From contig NZ_JAPMOU010000009.1 of NCBI RefSeq assembly GCF_028858535.1, positions 106,433-170,432 of the forward strand: DNA of 64,000 nucleotides, in the 5' to 3' direction. The notes below the pieces were generated by a model. That model was not told the DNA's origin. It worked only from the letters and a program-made list of their open reading frames with translations, and did no database searches. The stretch is from Spartinivicinus poritis (GTDB lineage Bacteria; Pseudomonadota; Gammaproteobacteria; Pseudomonadales; Zooshikellaceae). Each line of letters begins with the position of its first letter. Position 1 is the first letter of the stretch. The position numbers were made by a program, and so were the translations under genes. Below, one piece after another: positions 9,517 to 18,277 of this stretch.

Positions 9517-10680
9517 ATGAAAATTGAAGTTCGCAATATTTATAAGCTGTTTGGCCCTCGCCCAAAAAAATGGCTAGAAGACGCAAAAGCGGGTTTAAGC
9601 AAACCAGCACTATTGGAAAAAAGCGGCCACACCATTGGGCTACGCAATATTAATTTGAATATTGAAGCCGGTCAGATATATGTCATTATGGGTCTATCTG
9701 GCTCTGGAAAATCCACGTTGATTCGCCACTTTAATCGACTGATTGAGCCCACTGCAGGACAAATTATTGTTGATGGTATCGACGTGATGGCCATGTCTAA
9801 ACGTGAGTTAGAAGACTTCCGTCGCCATAAAGTGAGTATGGTTTTTCAGCGGTTCGGTTTATTACCCCATAAAACCATTATCGACAATGTTGCATATGGA
9901 CTCGCTATTCAAGGCATTAGCAAACAAGCTCGTGAAGAAAAAGCCCTTTATTGGCTTGATCAAGTAGGCTTAACTGGGTTTGAAAATCAATATCCCGATC
10001 AATTATCTGGCGGTATGCAACAACGGGTTGGTCTGGCCCGCGCACTAGCGACCGATCCAGATATTTTATTAATGGATGAAGCCTTTAGCGCTCTCGACCC
10101 ATTAATTCGCCGAGAAATGCAAGATCAGTTGATGGAATTACAGGAAAAGCTCAATAAAACCATTATTTTTATTACCCATGACTTGGACGAAGCCTTGCGC
10201 TTGGGCAATCGAATTGCCATTCTACGAGATGGTGAATTGATTCAGGAAGGCACCCCGGAAGATATTTTGCTTAACCCAGAAAATGACTATGTGCAGGCCT
10301 TTCTCCAAGACGTCAATAGAGGCAAAGTACTTACCGCAGGCCACGCCACCAAACAGCCTGGCATTACCTTAACTACCCGTACAACTCCGCAAAAAGCGCT
10401 GGAAAAACTTAAGCAACAGGGGCTTGATTATGCCTGTGTGTTAGAGGGAAAAGCCTTAAAAGGCATTGTGACCCATTTGGATATCACCAAAGCTAATCAG
10501 GCGCAAGCAAAAGAAATTGGTCGTTATGTGCAGGAGGCTATCACTATTCCAGATGATGCCGAGTTACAGGAAGTGTTACCCCAGCTGCTTACCTCCAAAC
10601 TACCGGTTGCGGTCACCAATAAGCAGGGGGAATTTAAAGGCTGGTTGTCGAAAACCAAAGTGATCGATTTAGTGGCTTAA
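9517..10680 (+). CDS. proV: Betaine-type ABC transporter ATPase with CBS domains
   Basis: A 387-residue ATPase of the ProV/OpuAA family. Walker A GLSGSGKST lies near residues 58-66, the LSGGMQQR signature near 163 and Walker B LLMDEAFSALD near 184, followed by the switch histidine in FITHDLDEA. Two CBS-type domains fill about residues 280-387; in OpuA these act as the ionic-strength or nucleotide sensor. The long N-terminal extension before the core (LFGPRPKKWLEDAKAG) is also typical of ProV. It is the last gene of the operon. Confidence 0.92.
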   Translation: MKIEVRNIYKLFGPRPKKWLEDAKAGLSKPALLEKSGHTIGLRNINLNIEAGQIYVIMGLSGSGKSTLIRHFNRLIEPTAGQIIVDGIDVMAMSKRELEDFRRHKVSMVFQRFGLLPHKTIIDNVAYGLAIQGISKQAREEKALYWLDQVGLTGFENQYPDQLSGGMQQRVGLARALATDPDILLMDEAFSALDPLIRREMQDQLMELQEKLNKTIIFITHDLDEALRLGNRIAILRDGELIQEGTPEDILLNPENDYVQAFLQDVNRGKVLTAGHATKQPGITLTTRTTPQKALEKLKQQGLDYACVLEGKALKGIVTHLDITKANQAQAKEIGRYVQEAITIPDDAELQEVLPQLLTSKLPVAVTNKQGEFKGWLSKTKVIDLVA

Positions 10681-10767
10681 CAAGCCATTAAATCCTTTAC
10701 AAGACACTTGAAAAAAACACTTAGTTGCTATAGAAAAAAATTGAAGGTAAATTTTAAGCAAAAAAAA

Positions 10768-10797
10768 GCTCTGGCAGATTAGGAGGGATGCCAGAGC
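10768..10797 (-). terminator. Rho-independent terminator of the oxidoreductase operon
   Basis: Perfect 9-base arms (GCTCTGGCA / TGCCAGAGC) have a 12-base loop, and on the minus strand a run of seven T follows directly. It therefore terminates the minus-strand genes that end at 10959. Confidence 0.75.
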
Positions 10798-10958
10798 GTG
10801 AAAGTGTACCAATTAGGAGTCAAGCGAGTAACTTAACTGTGGTCTAGTTTAGCAGCTGGTCATAATAGCAACATTCGTAGATATACCGGCGTGAATGTGG
10901 AAATTACTTACTAACTAGCTAAGCGCTAATATTTCCACAGTTTGATGAAATATTCAGA

Positions 10959-11972
10959 CTAATAAACAACCGCTAACTTACCCATCATTTTTCCACTTTC
11001 ACTTTTTTGATGGGCAATTTTTAAAGTCTCAGCATCTAGCCCAGTAAGCGTTTCAGTTAACGTTGATCGGATGGTACCTTGATCAGCCAGCGATTTAATT
11101 TGCTCCAATATATGGTGTTGTTGAATCATATCCTCTGTTTTATACAATGAACGGGTAAACATAACCTCCCAATGAAACGCTACTGACTTAAACTGTAACT
11201 GGCTAAGATCCACAGGCTGACTGCTTTCAACAATACCCACTATTGCCCCTTGTGGCTTGATTAACTCAACCATTGCATCCCAGTGCCCATAAGTATCAGC
11301 GGTATTGAAGATATAATCGACATGCTCGATACCCAATGCCCTAACACTTTCCACTAAGTTATGATGATTCGCTACCTGGTCAGCACCTAACTCGGTGACC
11401 CATTGACTGGTTTCGGGGCGTGATGCCGTAGCAATCACATTAAATTTGCCAACCTGTTTAGCCAGCTGAATCGCTATGGAACCAACCCCCCCTGCTCCAC
11501 CAATGATAAGTATCGTTTTTCCAGCACCGTCCCCAGGCTTAATTGCCAGTCGATCAAATAGGGCTTCCCAAGCAGTCAATGCGGTTAAAGGCAATACCGC
11601 CGCCTCGGCGGCAGATAACTGACTGGGTTTATGGCCGACTATTCTCTCATCCACTAACTGATATTCAGCATTACTACCTGAACGAGAAATATCGCCGGCA
11701 TAAAACACGGTATCCCCTTCTTTAAATAAGGTCACTTGATCACCCACTGATACAACTGTTCCCACTGCATCAAAACCCAAAATCCGTGGTTTCTCGAGCT
11801 GATCCTGGCTAGCAGCTTTTTTTCGTACCTTAGTATCAACAGGATTAATTGACACCGCTTCTACCTTAACGAGCAAATCCCTTGCTTCAGGTTTCGGTTG
11901 CTCTGTCGTAAACGTAAATAGACTATGCTCATCTGTAATCGGTAATGATTCTGTAAAACCTATTGCTTTCAT
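10959..11972 (-). CDS. Medium-chain zinc-less alcohol dehydrogenase/quinone oxidoreductase
   Basis: A 337-residue MDR-superfamily enzyme. The N-terminal GroES-like fold contains AVSINPVDTKVR and GFDAVGTVV. The Rossmann domain has the NADPH-binding glycine loop GGAGGVGS at about residues 158-165. The cysteine ligands of the structural and catalytic zinc sites are missing, so it should act as a zinc-independent quinone or enone reductase despite the usual 'zinc-binding alcohol dehydrogenase' family label. It is cotranscribed with the small monooxygenase 10 bases upstream. A LysR gene diverges from the pair. The physiological substrate cannot be read from the sequence. Confidence 0.85.
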   Translation of the reverse strand: MKAIGFTESLPITDEHSLFTFTTEQPKPEARDLLVKVEAVSINPVDTKVRKKAASQDQLEKPRILGFDAVGTVVSVGDQVTLFKEGDTVFYAGDISRSGSNAEYQLVDERIVGHKPSQLSAAEAAVLPLTALTAWEALFDRLAIKPGDGAGKTILIIGGAGGVGSIAIQLAKQVGKFNVIATASRPETSQWVTELGADQVANHHNLVESVRALGIEHVDYIFNTADTYGHWDAMVELIKPQGAIVGIVESSQPVDLSQLQFKSVAFHWEVMFTRSLYKTEDMIQQHHILEQIKSLADQGTIRSTLTETLTGLDAETLKIAHQKSESGKMMGKLAVVY

Positions 11973-11982
11973 CCACTTATCC

Positions 11983-12285
11983 TCATCTGTATGACTTTAC
12001 TTGGGTCATTTCCATAATGGAAAAATGTGCTACTGCCCCTTCAGTTGCTTGTAAGTAACGCTGAATATGGTCACTGTTCATGTGCTGCTGCCATAAGTTT
12101 CGGCTAGCCCAGCTCTCATAAAATAAAAACTGCTCTGGTCGCTCGTTGTCCTGATGTAACTCATACTGGAGACATCCTGCTTCACCAGTTGTAGGCTCGA
12201 TTAACTTTTCCAACTCGGCCTTTATTAATGCTTGCTTATCTGGCTTAGCTTGAATAATGGCAACAATGGTCAATGGGGTACTCAT
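11983..12285 (-). CDS. Antibiotic-biosynthesis-monooxygenase (ABM/YgiN-like) protein
   Basis: A 100-residue protein of the ABM superfamily, a dimeric alpha+beta barrel. Hallmarks are the opening TIVAIIQAKPDK strand, the central EAGCLQYELHQD and the FLFYESWASRNLWQQHMNSDH block. YgiN-type members are quinol monooxygenases. Pairing with an MDR oxidoreductase in a two-gene operon, 10 bases apart, suggests a small quinone or electrophile-detoxifying module. The LysR gene opposite is the probable regulator. Confidence 0.85.
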   Translation of the reverse strand: MSTPLTIVAIIQAKPDKQALIKAELEKLIEPTTGEAGCLQYELHQDNERPEQFLFYESWASRNLWQQHMNSDHIQRYLQATEGAVAHFSIMEMTQVKSYR

Positions 12286-12391
12286 CAGTCACTCATCTTT
12301 TCAGTTATTAAAGATTTGCAGTTACTAAAGAAAGAATGCATTCATTGTAGGTTAGAGGAATTGTTCTTATAAGATAGATTTTTTGTATACT

Positions 12392-12411
12392 TTGTTCATA
12401 TATACGAACAA
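12392..12411. promoter_or_regulatory. Candidate LysR operator between divergent genes
   Basis: Inverted repeat TTGTTC-N8-GAACAA lies 14 bases before the LysR ATG and about 107 bases from the divergent operon start. A TATACT just upstream (12386-12391) could be the LysR -10 box, so the repeat would overlap the LysR transcription start, as expected for autorepression. Confidence 0.45.
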
Positions 12412-12424
12412 TAGTGAGCAGTTC

Positions 12425-13330
12425 ATGTTAGGTTTTGATGAAATGGCTATCTTTGCCTCAGTAGTAGAAATGGGTAGCTTTACTGCTGCAGGTCAGAAGC
12501 TCAATATACCCAAGTCAACAGTCAGTCAAAAAGTAGCACAGCTAGAGGCCACTGTCGGGGTCAGGTTACTCAATCGGTCTACCCGTAAAGTACACTTAAC
12601 TGGTGCTGGCGAAGTCTTTTTTAACTATTGTCAGCAAATGGTACAACAAGCCAACCAGGGGCGACGTGCGATTACCAGCCTGCAAGAGCATCCTACAGGC
12701 AACTTACGCATCACTTGTCCAGAAGTATCATCGCACTCCCTTATGCCCCTATTATTTAATACCTTTCGCAAGCGCTACTCACAAATTACCCTTGAGCTTT
12801 TTATCACTGATGAATATGTTGACTTAATAGACCAAGGGTTCGATTTTGCTTTTCGAGCCGGAAAGCTAAGTGACTCAAACTTAATTAGCCGTCATTTAGG
12901 TAATATCAGTCGTGTATTAGTTGCCTCTCCAGATTACCTAAATCAATATGGTCGTCCCGAGTCCCCTGAATTATTAGTGAGTCATCGCTGTTTAAAACAC
13001 CAATCATTACCTATATGGCAATTACAGAAAGGCAATGAGAAAAGAGCTCACAAACCAGCATCAGAATGGATGAGCAACAGCATCTCATTTCTATTTAACT
13101 CAGCAATATTAGGGGATGGTATTGCCTTACTACCCTCTTATATTTGTATTGATGAAATTAATAACAACCAGCTCGAAGTGGTTTTACCTGACTGGGAAAT
13201 TCCTGATAACCATTATTATTTGCTTTATCCTAGTCGTACTCATTTGCCAAAAGCACAACGTACCTTTATTGATTTTATTATGGAATATAATCTAGAAAAA
13301 TATATCAACATTACATTCCAGCCTATTTAA
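12425..13330 (+). CDS. LysR-family transcriptional regulator
   Basis: The ATG at 12425 (MLGFDEMAIFASV) is preferred over an upstream TTG because LysR proteins begin directly with the helix-turn-helix; this gives 301 residues. The N-terminal DNA-binding domain shows the family pattern GSFTAAGQKLNIPKSTVSQK followed by LLNRSTRKVHLT. The remainder is the substrate-binding domain (about residues 90-295). The CrgA/DhcR-like C-terminal pattern is seen in regulators of quinone and aldehyde-stress genes. It is divergent from the ABM/MDR operon, the expected target. Confidence 0.88.
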   Translation: MLGFDEMAIFASVVEMGSFTAAGQKLNIPKSTVSQKVAQLEATVGVRLLNRSTRKVHLTGAGEVFFNYCQQMVQQANQGRRAITSLQEHPTGNLRITCPEVSSHSLMPLLFNTFRKRYSQITLELFITDEYVDLIDQGFDFAFRAGKLSDSNLISRHLGNISRVLVASPDYLNQYGRPESPELLVSHRCLKHQSLPIWQLQKGNEKRAHKPASEWMSNSISFLFNSAILGDGIALLPSYICIDEINNNQLEVVLPDWEIPDNHYYLLYPSRTHLPKAQRTFIDFIMEYNLEKYINITFQPI

Positions 13331-13765
13331 TACTCGCGAATTTGAATACAAGAAAAATAGAGCAAAACTAAAACGAACGTTCAGACCATTCTCAAACATA
13401 TTAATAAAAGCTATCGAATGATTAAACTTAAAGGCTTTATAAGTAACGACTGACTACAGTCTCAACTCTTACTATGACTCAATTTCTGTATGTGCCTGAC
13501 AGACATCTGTCACTCAGTTTATGCCAACTAAATCACATTAACGCCTCTAATACTGCGTTGACAAACAGCCAGTGATAATTAGTTCACGTTACAAAAACTT
13601 ACAGTCCGTACAATCTCAGCCACTTCACAAATATAAATAAAACAACATAAATCGGCACATTTAAGCCCTACTCAAAGCAACACGACCGTTAAGAGAAGTA
13701 AGTTAGCTCGCTGAGGACTATCAGCAGCTTGAAGTTTTTATTGTTTAACGAGGACCTAAACGGTT
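13331..13765. other. Intergenic region before the M60 protease
   Basis: There is no gene here. It contains two short palindromes, GAACGTTC near 13374 and TGACAGA-CA-TCTGTCA at 13497-13512. The second is 254 bases ahead of the protease start and is large enough to be an operator. Confidence 0.4.
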
Positions 13766-16700
13766 ATGAAGAAGTCTTCTTTTATTTCAGCCATTAACCT
13801 ATCTACAGTATTTGCACTGAATTTAGTTGCACTGGAAGTAGCAGCCAGTAATACCCAATATCAACAGCTTAAAGTTGGTCACTCTGGCCAGTGCTTAACA
13901 GTAAAGCAACTACCTGTAGCAAATGGCAGTGCTGTTGCGCTAGCCAAGTGTGAAAACTTAACATCACAATTATGGCACCAAGACTCCCTTGGCCGGGTTC
14001 GTCCTCAAGTAGCAGCAAACTTTTGTCTGGAAGCTGGTCGCTACCCTCAAAATGGCAGTGAAGCTTTTGTATGGCAGTGTCACCAAGGCACTCATCAAAA
14101 ATGGTCAGCTGTAAGCGGGGTTTACCAAAATAAGGCAAACCCTCGTATGGTCCTTGACGCATCAGGCACTGAGCAAGGCAAGGTAATCACCTATACTTAC
14201 CACGGCGGCTCTAATCAACGCTGGCAATCAATAGCTTCTACAACTGAACCAACAGGCACTACGGGCGGCAATCAGACAACTGAGCAGTCAACCCAAGTCT
14301 CAATCTATAAACACTGCGGATTCAATGGCTATCAAGTTAACCTAGCACCTGGGCGTTATACGCTTAGCCAGTTGCGCAGGCTAGGTATGCGAAATGATGA
14401 CATTTCATCAATTAAAGTGCCTAAAGGCATGTCAGCAGAATTATATGAACATGATAATTTTAAAGGCCGTAGCTGGAACTTTACTGGCAAAAACCGTTGT
14501 TTCGTTGCTAATGGCCTGAATGATATTGTTTCATCCCTTATTATTACAACGGATCAAACGAATAAACCTACTGTACCAGCCATTGATACCACCGCTCTAA
14601 AAAATAAAGTTAAACAAGCTAAAGACGTCATTAGCCAAACTAAAACCGGCGTTGCAAATGGTCAGTTTTATCCAAGTGACGTAGCTACTTTAACAAGCAT
14701 ATTAAATTCAGCAGAAAGCCTATTAAATAAAACCAAGCTAACTCAAGTCATCGTTGATGAAGCAGTCAATAATTTAAATGAGTCTTTACAACTCCTATCA
14801 ACACAACAAATTTCTCACCTGAGTGATTTAGCTAAACTTTATAAAAATATTGATAAAATTGAATATGCCGGATCTGGGATCAGCCAATTAAGCGCTTATA
14901 ATTTTAATGGCTTTTTAGTTCATGCAAAAGAACCTGAACAAGGGAAAGGAACCATCGCTGCCGGCCGCTATGGTGAGGGTCGCATGATGGTATTTGGCCG
15001 TGAACTGCATAGTTATCTGAGCAGCTTAAAAAATTCGTCAACGAATTCTAATATGACTCAATTCGTACGAAACTCACTACATTGGTTAACAGAGCGCAAT
15101 CAAAATAACTATGCTAAGGTTGTTGTTTCCAGCAACGAGAAATTAAATGTATTAGTTCAATGGTGGTATGGTGATTTTGATGATAGTTATCAAATAAACT
15201 CCCATCGAATTGATAATATTATCAATAATAAAGCACTATTTAATCCAGCTGAATATCCAATTGCCATTGTTAACCCAAGAATTGAAGACCCTAAAGAAGC
15301 AGAAATTCTTGCAAACTATGTTAAGCAAGGTGGTAGCCTAATTATGGGCCACCAAGTATGGAACTGGGATATCAACTTTAAAGCCGCTGAAGGTCAAGAC
15401 CTAATTGCAAAAGCCGGAATTATATGGAAAGGCACTTGGCATTGGACAGACTCCATCAGCAGCAAACCAGATTTTCAACAACTGCTTGAAGCAAACTTAA
15501 GCAACCGCTTTAAATGGTTCAAAGCGATTGAAGAAGGTAAAGAGCCACTACCTTATAGCAAGCAACAATCAAAAGAAGCAGAAACTTTTGATAAAACCGT
15601 TATTGGTGCAGCTAGCGCACTAGCTAACTTGCCAAACAGTGCAATGAATAACCTTGGTCTATCGGAAGACAGCCAAACTAAAGCGATTAAATATAAGCTC
15701 TATAACATAAACAGTAAGCCATATACAAAAATAATGGCCTACCTTGATTCAGCTACAAAAAGCTTAAAACCAAATCAAAAACCTGCTAATGGTTATGAGC
15801 AACTAGGTACTGTTCAAGCTGATGCAGCTAAAGTGACTGAAACCATTAATTTTGACTTTAATCAGCAACACAGTAGCTGGGTAAAAACCAGTGTAACCAA
15901 CCCTTATTGGTTAAGTACTGGGTTATATGCCAAAGCCGGCGATAATATTGTTATCACAGTAAACTCACCCTCTGATAACCATATCAAAGCGGGTCAACCA
16001 AGCCAGATTGAAGTTCGTGTCAATGGTCATACAGATAATATTGCGACGACTAAAAACAAAGATAGTTGGCCACGTCCGCCACAGGTCAGTTTCACTCAAA
16101 AATTGAATGTCGGTAAAAATGTTATCAATAACCCTTATGGTGGACTAATTTATTTCACTACTGGATCTAAACACTATCGCAATGCTCAAGCGCAGTTAAC
16201 AGTTCAAGGTGCAGTTAAAGCCCCTTACTTTAAATTAGGGGAACATAGCAATAGCGACTGGAACAGTACACTTAAACATTATCCAGCGCCTTGGGGTGAA
16301 ATCCATAGTGGCAACATGATTGTGCTATTACCTAAAGACCAGCTACAAGAGATTTCAGATGTAGAAACGTATGCGAAAACTTGGCAACAAATTACCAATA
16401 ACACCTATAAATTAATGGGTTTAACAACAGACGGTGCTATTCCACACCGTACTCCAAGTTTACCTAACCGCTATCATGTTGATTTAACTATCAGTGCTGG
16501 CTGGATGCATTCGGGTTACCCCATCATGGCTTACCTGCCTGCTAAATTACAAAAGTTAGATAACGTAAAAAGCTGGGGACCTTATCACGAGGTTGGTCAT
16601 AACTACCAACAAAGTGACTGGATGCTACCAGGTACAGTTGAAGTTACTAATAATTTATTTTCTCTCTACCAGCAAGAGCAATTTGGTCAAACTAACCGAA

Positions 16701-17059
16701 TTGCACAGACCTATAAAAAAGTAGCGGGTCTATTAGAGGAAGGCCAAGGTTGGGATGACATTACGGGACCGTTTGAGCGTTTAGTATTTTACCATCAATT
16801 GACACTTGCTTATGGATGGGATTTTTACACTCAGCTATATACCAAAACCCGTGAATATTATCATCAACGCGGTTATGCCAAAGCAAAAAACCAGTCTGCA
16901 GCTGATTACCTATTAGTGACAGGCTCAGCCATAGCGAAAGAAGACTTGCGTAGTTTCTTTGAGAAATGGAAAATTGAAGTTTCTGAAAATGCTAAACAAC
17001 AAGTAGCGCATATGGAACTACCCAAACCGAAAAAACCTTTATGGCAATACGGCATTTAA
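13766..17059 (+). CDS. Secreted M60-family metallopeptidase with lectin and crystallin modules
   Basis: A 1097-residue exported protease. Order of parts: signal peptide (about 1-28); ricin-type beta-trefoil lectin (about 30-155) with repeated QxW-type blocks; beta/gamma-crystallin module (about 172-268, SIYKHCGFNGYQVNL and AELYEHDNFKGRSW); helical FIVAR-like segment (about 275-345); then a long region leading to the M60 gluzincin domain. The zinc site is HEVGH at 941-945 with the third ligand Glu near 959, fitting the HExxH-x(8-28)-E rule. M60 enzymes cleave O-glycosylated proteins such as mucins. Lectin and crystallin modules imply binding to glycans or extracellular matrix. A terminator follows, so it is monocistronic. 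Confidence 0.9.
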   Translation: MKKSSFISAINLSTVFALNLVALEVAASNTQYQQLKVGHSGQCLTVKQLPVANGSAVALAKCENLTSQLWHQDSLGRVRPQVAANFCLEAGRYPQNGSEAFVWQCHQGTHQKWSAVSGVYQNKANPRMVLDASGTEQGKVITYTYHGGSNQRWQSIASTTEPTGTTGGNQTTEQSTQVSIYKHCGFNGYQVNLAPGRYTLSQLRRLGMRNDDISSIKVPKGMSAELYEHDNFKGRSWNFTGKNRCFVANGLNDIVSSLIITTDQTNKPTVPAIDTTALKNKVKQAKDVISQTKTGVANGQFYPSDVATLTSILNSAESLLNKTKLTQVIVDEAVNNLNESLQLLSTQQISHLSDLAKLYKNIDKIEYAGSGISQLSAYNFNGFLVHAKEPEQGKGTIAAGRYGEGRMMVFGRELHSYLSSLKNSSTNSNMTQFVRNSLHWLTERNQNNYAKVVVSSNEKLNVLVQWWYGDFDDSYQINSHRIDNIINNKALFNPAEYPIAIVNPRIEDPKEAEILANYVKQGGSLIMGHQVWNWDINFKAAEGQDLIAKAGIIWKGTWHWTDSISSKPDFQQLLEANLSNRFKWFKAIEEGKEPLPYSKQQSKEAETFDKTVIGAASALANLPNSAMNNLGLSEDSQTKAIKYKLYNINSKPYTKIMAYLDSATKSLKPNQKPANGYEQLGTVQADAAKVTETINFDFNQQHSSWVKTSVTNPYWLSTGLYAKAGDNIVITVNSPSDNHIKAGQPSQIEVRVNGHTDNIATTKNKDSWPRPPQVSFTQKLNVGKNVINNPYGGLIYFTTGSKHYRNAQAQLTVQGAVKAPYFKLGEHSNSDWNSTLKHYPAPWGEIHSGNMIVLLPKDQLQEISDVETYAKTWQQITNNTYKLMGLTTDGAIPHRTPSLPNRYHVDLTISAGWMHSGYPIMAYLPAKLQKLDNVKSWGPYHEVGHNYQQSDWMLPGTVEVTNNLFSLYQQEQFGQTNRIAQTYKKVAGLLEEGQGWDDITGPFERLVFYHQLTLAYGWDFYTQLYTKTREYYHQRGYAKAKNQSAADYLLVTGSAIAKEDLRSFFEKWKIEVSENAKQQVAHMELPKPKKPLWQYGI

Positions 17060-17085
17060 TTAAAAATGTTCCACACATAAAGTCA

Positions 17086-17113
17086 AAGCCCTGTATTTGC
17101 AGGGCTTTTTTTA
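17086..17113 (+). terminator. Rho-independent terminator of the M60 protease
   Basis: Arms AAGCCCTG and CAGGGCTT with a 6-base loop are followed by a run of T. It begins 27 bases after the stop codon. Confidence 0.85.
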
Positions 17114-17168
17114 TACTTGCGAAGGGTATAGTCAAATCTAAAATAATTCGTGAGGTATATACTGAAAA

Positions 17169-17186
17169 GCCTGCTAATTAGCAGGC
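17169..17186 (-). terminator. Palindromic terminator candidate for the PEP-CTERM gene
   Basis: GCCTGCTAATTAGCAGGC is a perfect 18-base palindrome. On the minus strand it is followed by TTTT, which fits a terminator for the gene ending at 17318, although it is about 130 bases beyond the stop. A second palindrome, TAACAGA-C-TCTGTTA, sits at 17278-17292. Confidence 0.45.
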
Positions 17187-17317
17187 AATAATAAATGTAG
17201 TAGATTAGAAAGTACGCTAGACATACATACCAGAGCCTGTTGATCCATATTTGAAAGGTTGCCATTCAAGCGAATGGTAACAGACTCTGTTAAGCGTAAA
17301 GCTTATCGCGTAATTAC

Positions 17318-17854
17318 TTACTTTTTCTTCTTTTTAAGTAAGCCAGCGCCCGCTAAGCCTAAGCCCATTAGCAGAATTGAAGCAGGAGCTGGAACAGGTA
17401 CAGGAGGCTTAGGTGGTTGAACATAGGTCACTTTAGAGTGAAGGTCTACGCCAGGTAAACTTCTTGTCCAGTTATGAATGGTATTATTATTACCAAATAA
17501 ATAAAGCGCATTTAGGCCAGCTCTACCATATCGATGTATTCCAACAGTATGGCTATGGCCATTATCGTAAGTAATTCGACCAGTTGAAGCGATCAACCAA
17601 TCAACATTATTGGTATGCTTATGAATCCTAACATTGTGGTATTGAATCGTATAACCCAAGTTGTTGTGACGCCCACTAATAGTCGCAGTATTACCACCAT
17701 CCCACTTAAAGGTTTGAGCACCTTGGCGGTTAGCATTAATGTTATAATCACCGCTTAAAATAGCCGCTAAACCGCTTTGTGATGCAAGTAACGCAGTTGC
17801 AGCAGCAGCGATTGTTAATGCTTTTTTACTTTTTTGAAAAATAGTTTTGCTCAT
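17318..17854 (-). CDS. PEP-CTERM-like exported protein
   Basis: The start is set at the ATG at 17854 because GGAAGG lies 8-13 bases upstream; the protein has 178 residues. A signal peptide (about 1-30, ending SGLAA) is followed by a beta-rich domain with many His, Asn and Gly residues. The C terminus is a sorting tail: a Pro-rich linker, VPAPAS, a hydrophobic helix LLMGLGLAGAGLL and KKKKK. This matches the tripartite PEP-CTERM layout recognised by exosortase, although the usual VPEP is VPAP here. No exosortase gene is in the window. The passenger domain is unrecognised. Such proteins are often linked to exopolysaccharide or floc formation. Confidence 0.75.
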   Translation of the reverse strand: MSKTIFQKSKKALTIAAAATALLASQSGLAAILSGDYNINANRQGAQTFKWDGGNTATISGRHNNLGYTIQYHNVRIHKHTNNVDWLIASTGRITYDNGHSHTVGIHRYGRAGLNALYLFGNNNTIHNWTRSLPGVDLHSKVTYVQPPKPPVPVPAPASILLMGLGLAGAGLLKKKKK

Positions 17855-18225
17855 TATATGACCTTCCATATATAGGTTTTATTGCACTTCCTAATCATGG
17901 ATGCCTTTACAGCAAGACCGATGCCAACAATTATAACTCATTATTTTATATAGACTTTTTTATAAAATAATAATGATAAAACACGTTCATATCCGTTGAC
18001 CAATACGGCTTTTAAATAGCTGTAAAATTTAGAGTAACCCAACGTTTTTTAAACATTGATTAAACTTATATAATGATAACTAAGTGTTCAAGTCGCACTC
18101 AATAGCGTGTAATTTTGTATAAACCATCACATAAAAACTGTAAATTTTTTTAATATATTACTTGTGATATAAAATAAGGGGAGATCCGATAACGATTAAC
18201 CCCATATTTTCAGTGTTATCTCTCT
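17855..18225. other. AT-rich intergenic region
   Basis: This carries the ribosome-binding site and presumably the promoter of the PEP-CTERM gene. Otherwise it is very AT-rich without a recognisable gene or repeat. Confidence 0.4.
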
Positions 18226-18265
18226 CACAAAAAGAGCAAGTGTGACCTAATTTACTCTTTTTGTG
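18226..18265 (-). terminator. Hairpin downstream of the S37 peptidase
   Basis: Eleven-base arms CACAAAAAGAG and CTCTTTTTGTG are separated by 18 bases, 12 bases beyond the minus-strand stop at 18278. The tail is only weakly T-rich, so it is a probable but not classical terminator. Confidence 0.5.
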
Positions 18266-18277
18266 TTGTTTATTTGG

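Noticed and set aside
10681..10767. Terminator for the betaine transporter on the plus strand
   Set aside because: No hairpin with a plus-strand T-run was found. The hairpin at 10768-10797 has its T-run on the minus strand and serves the opposite operon.
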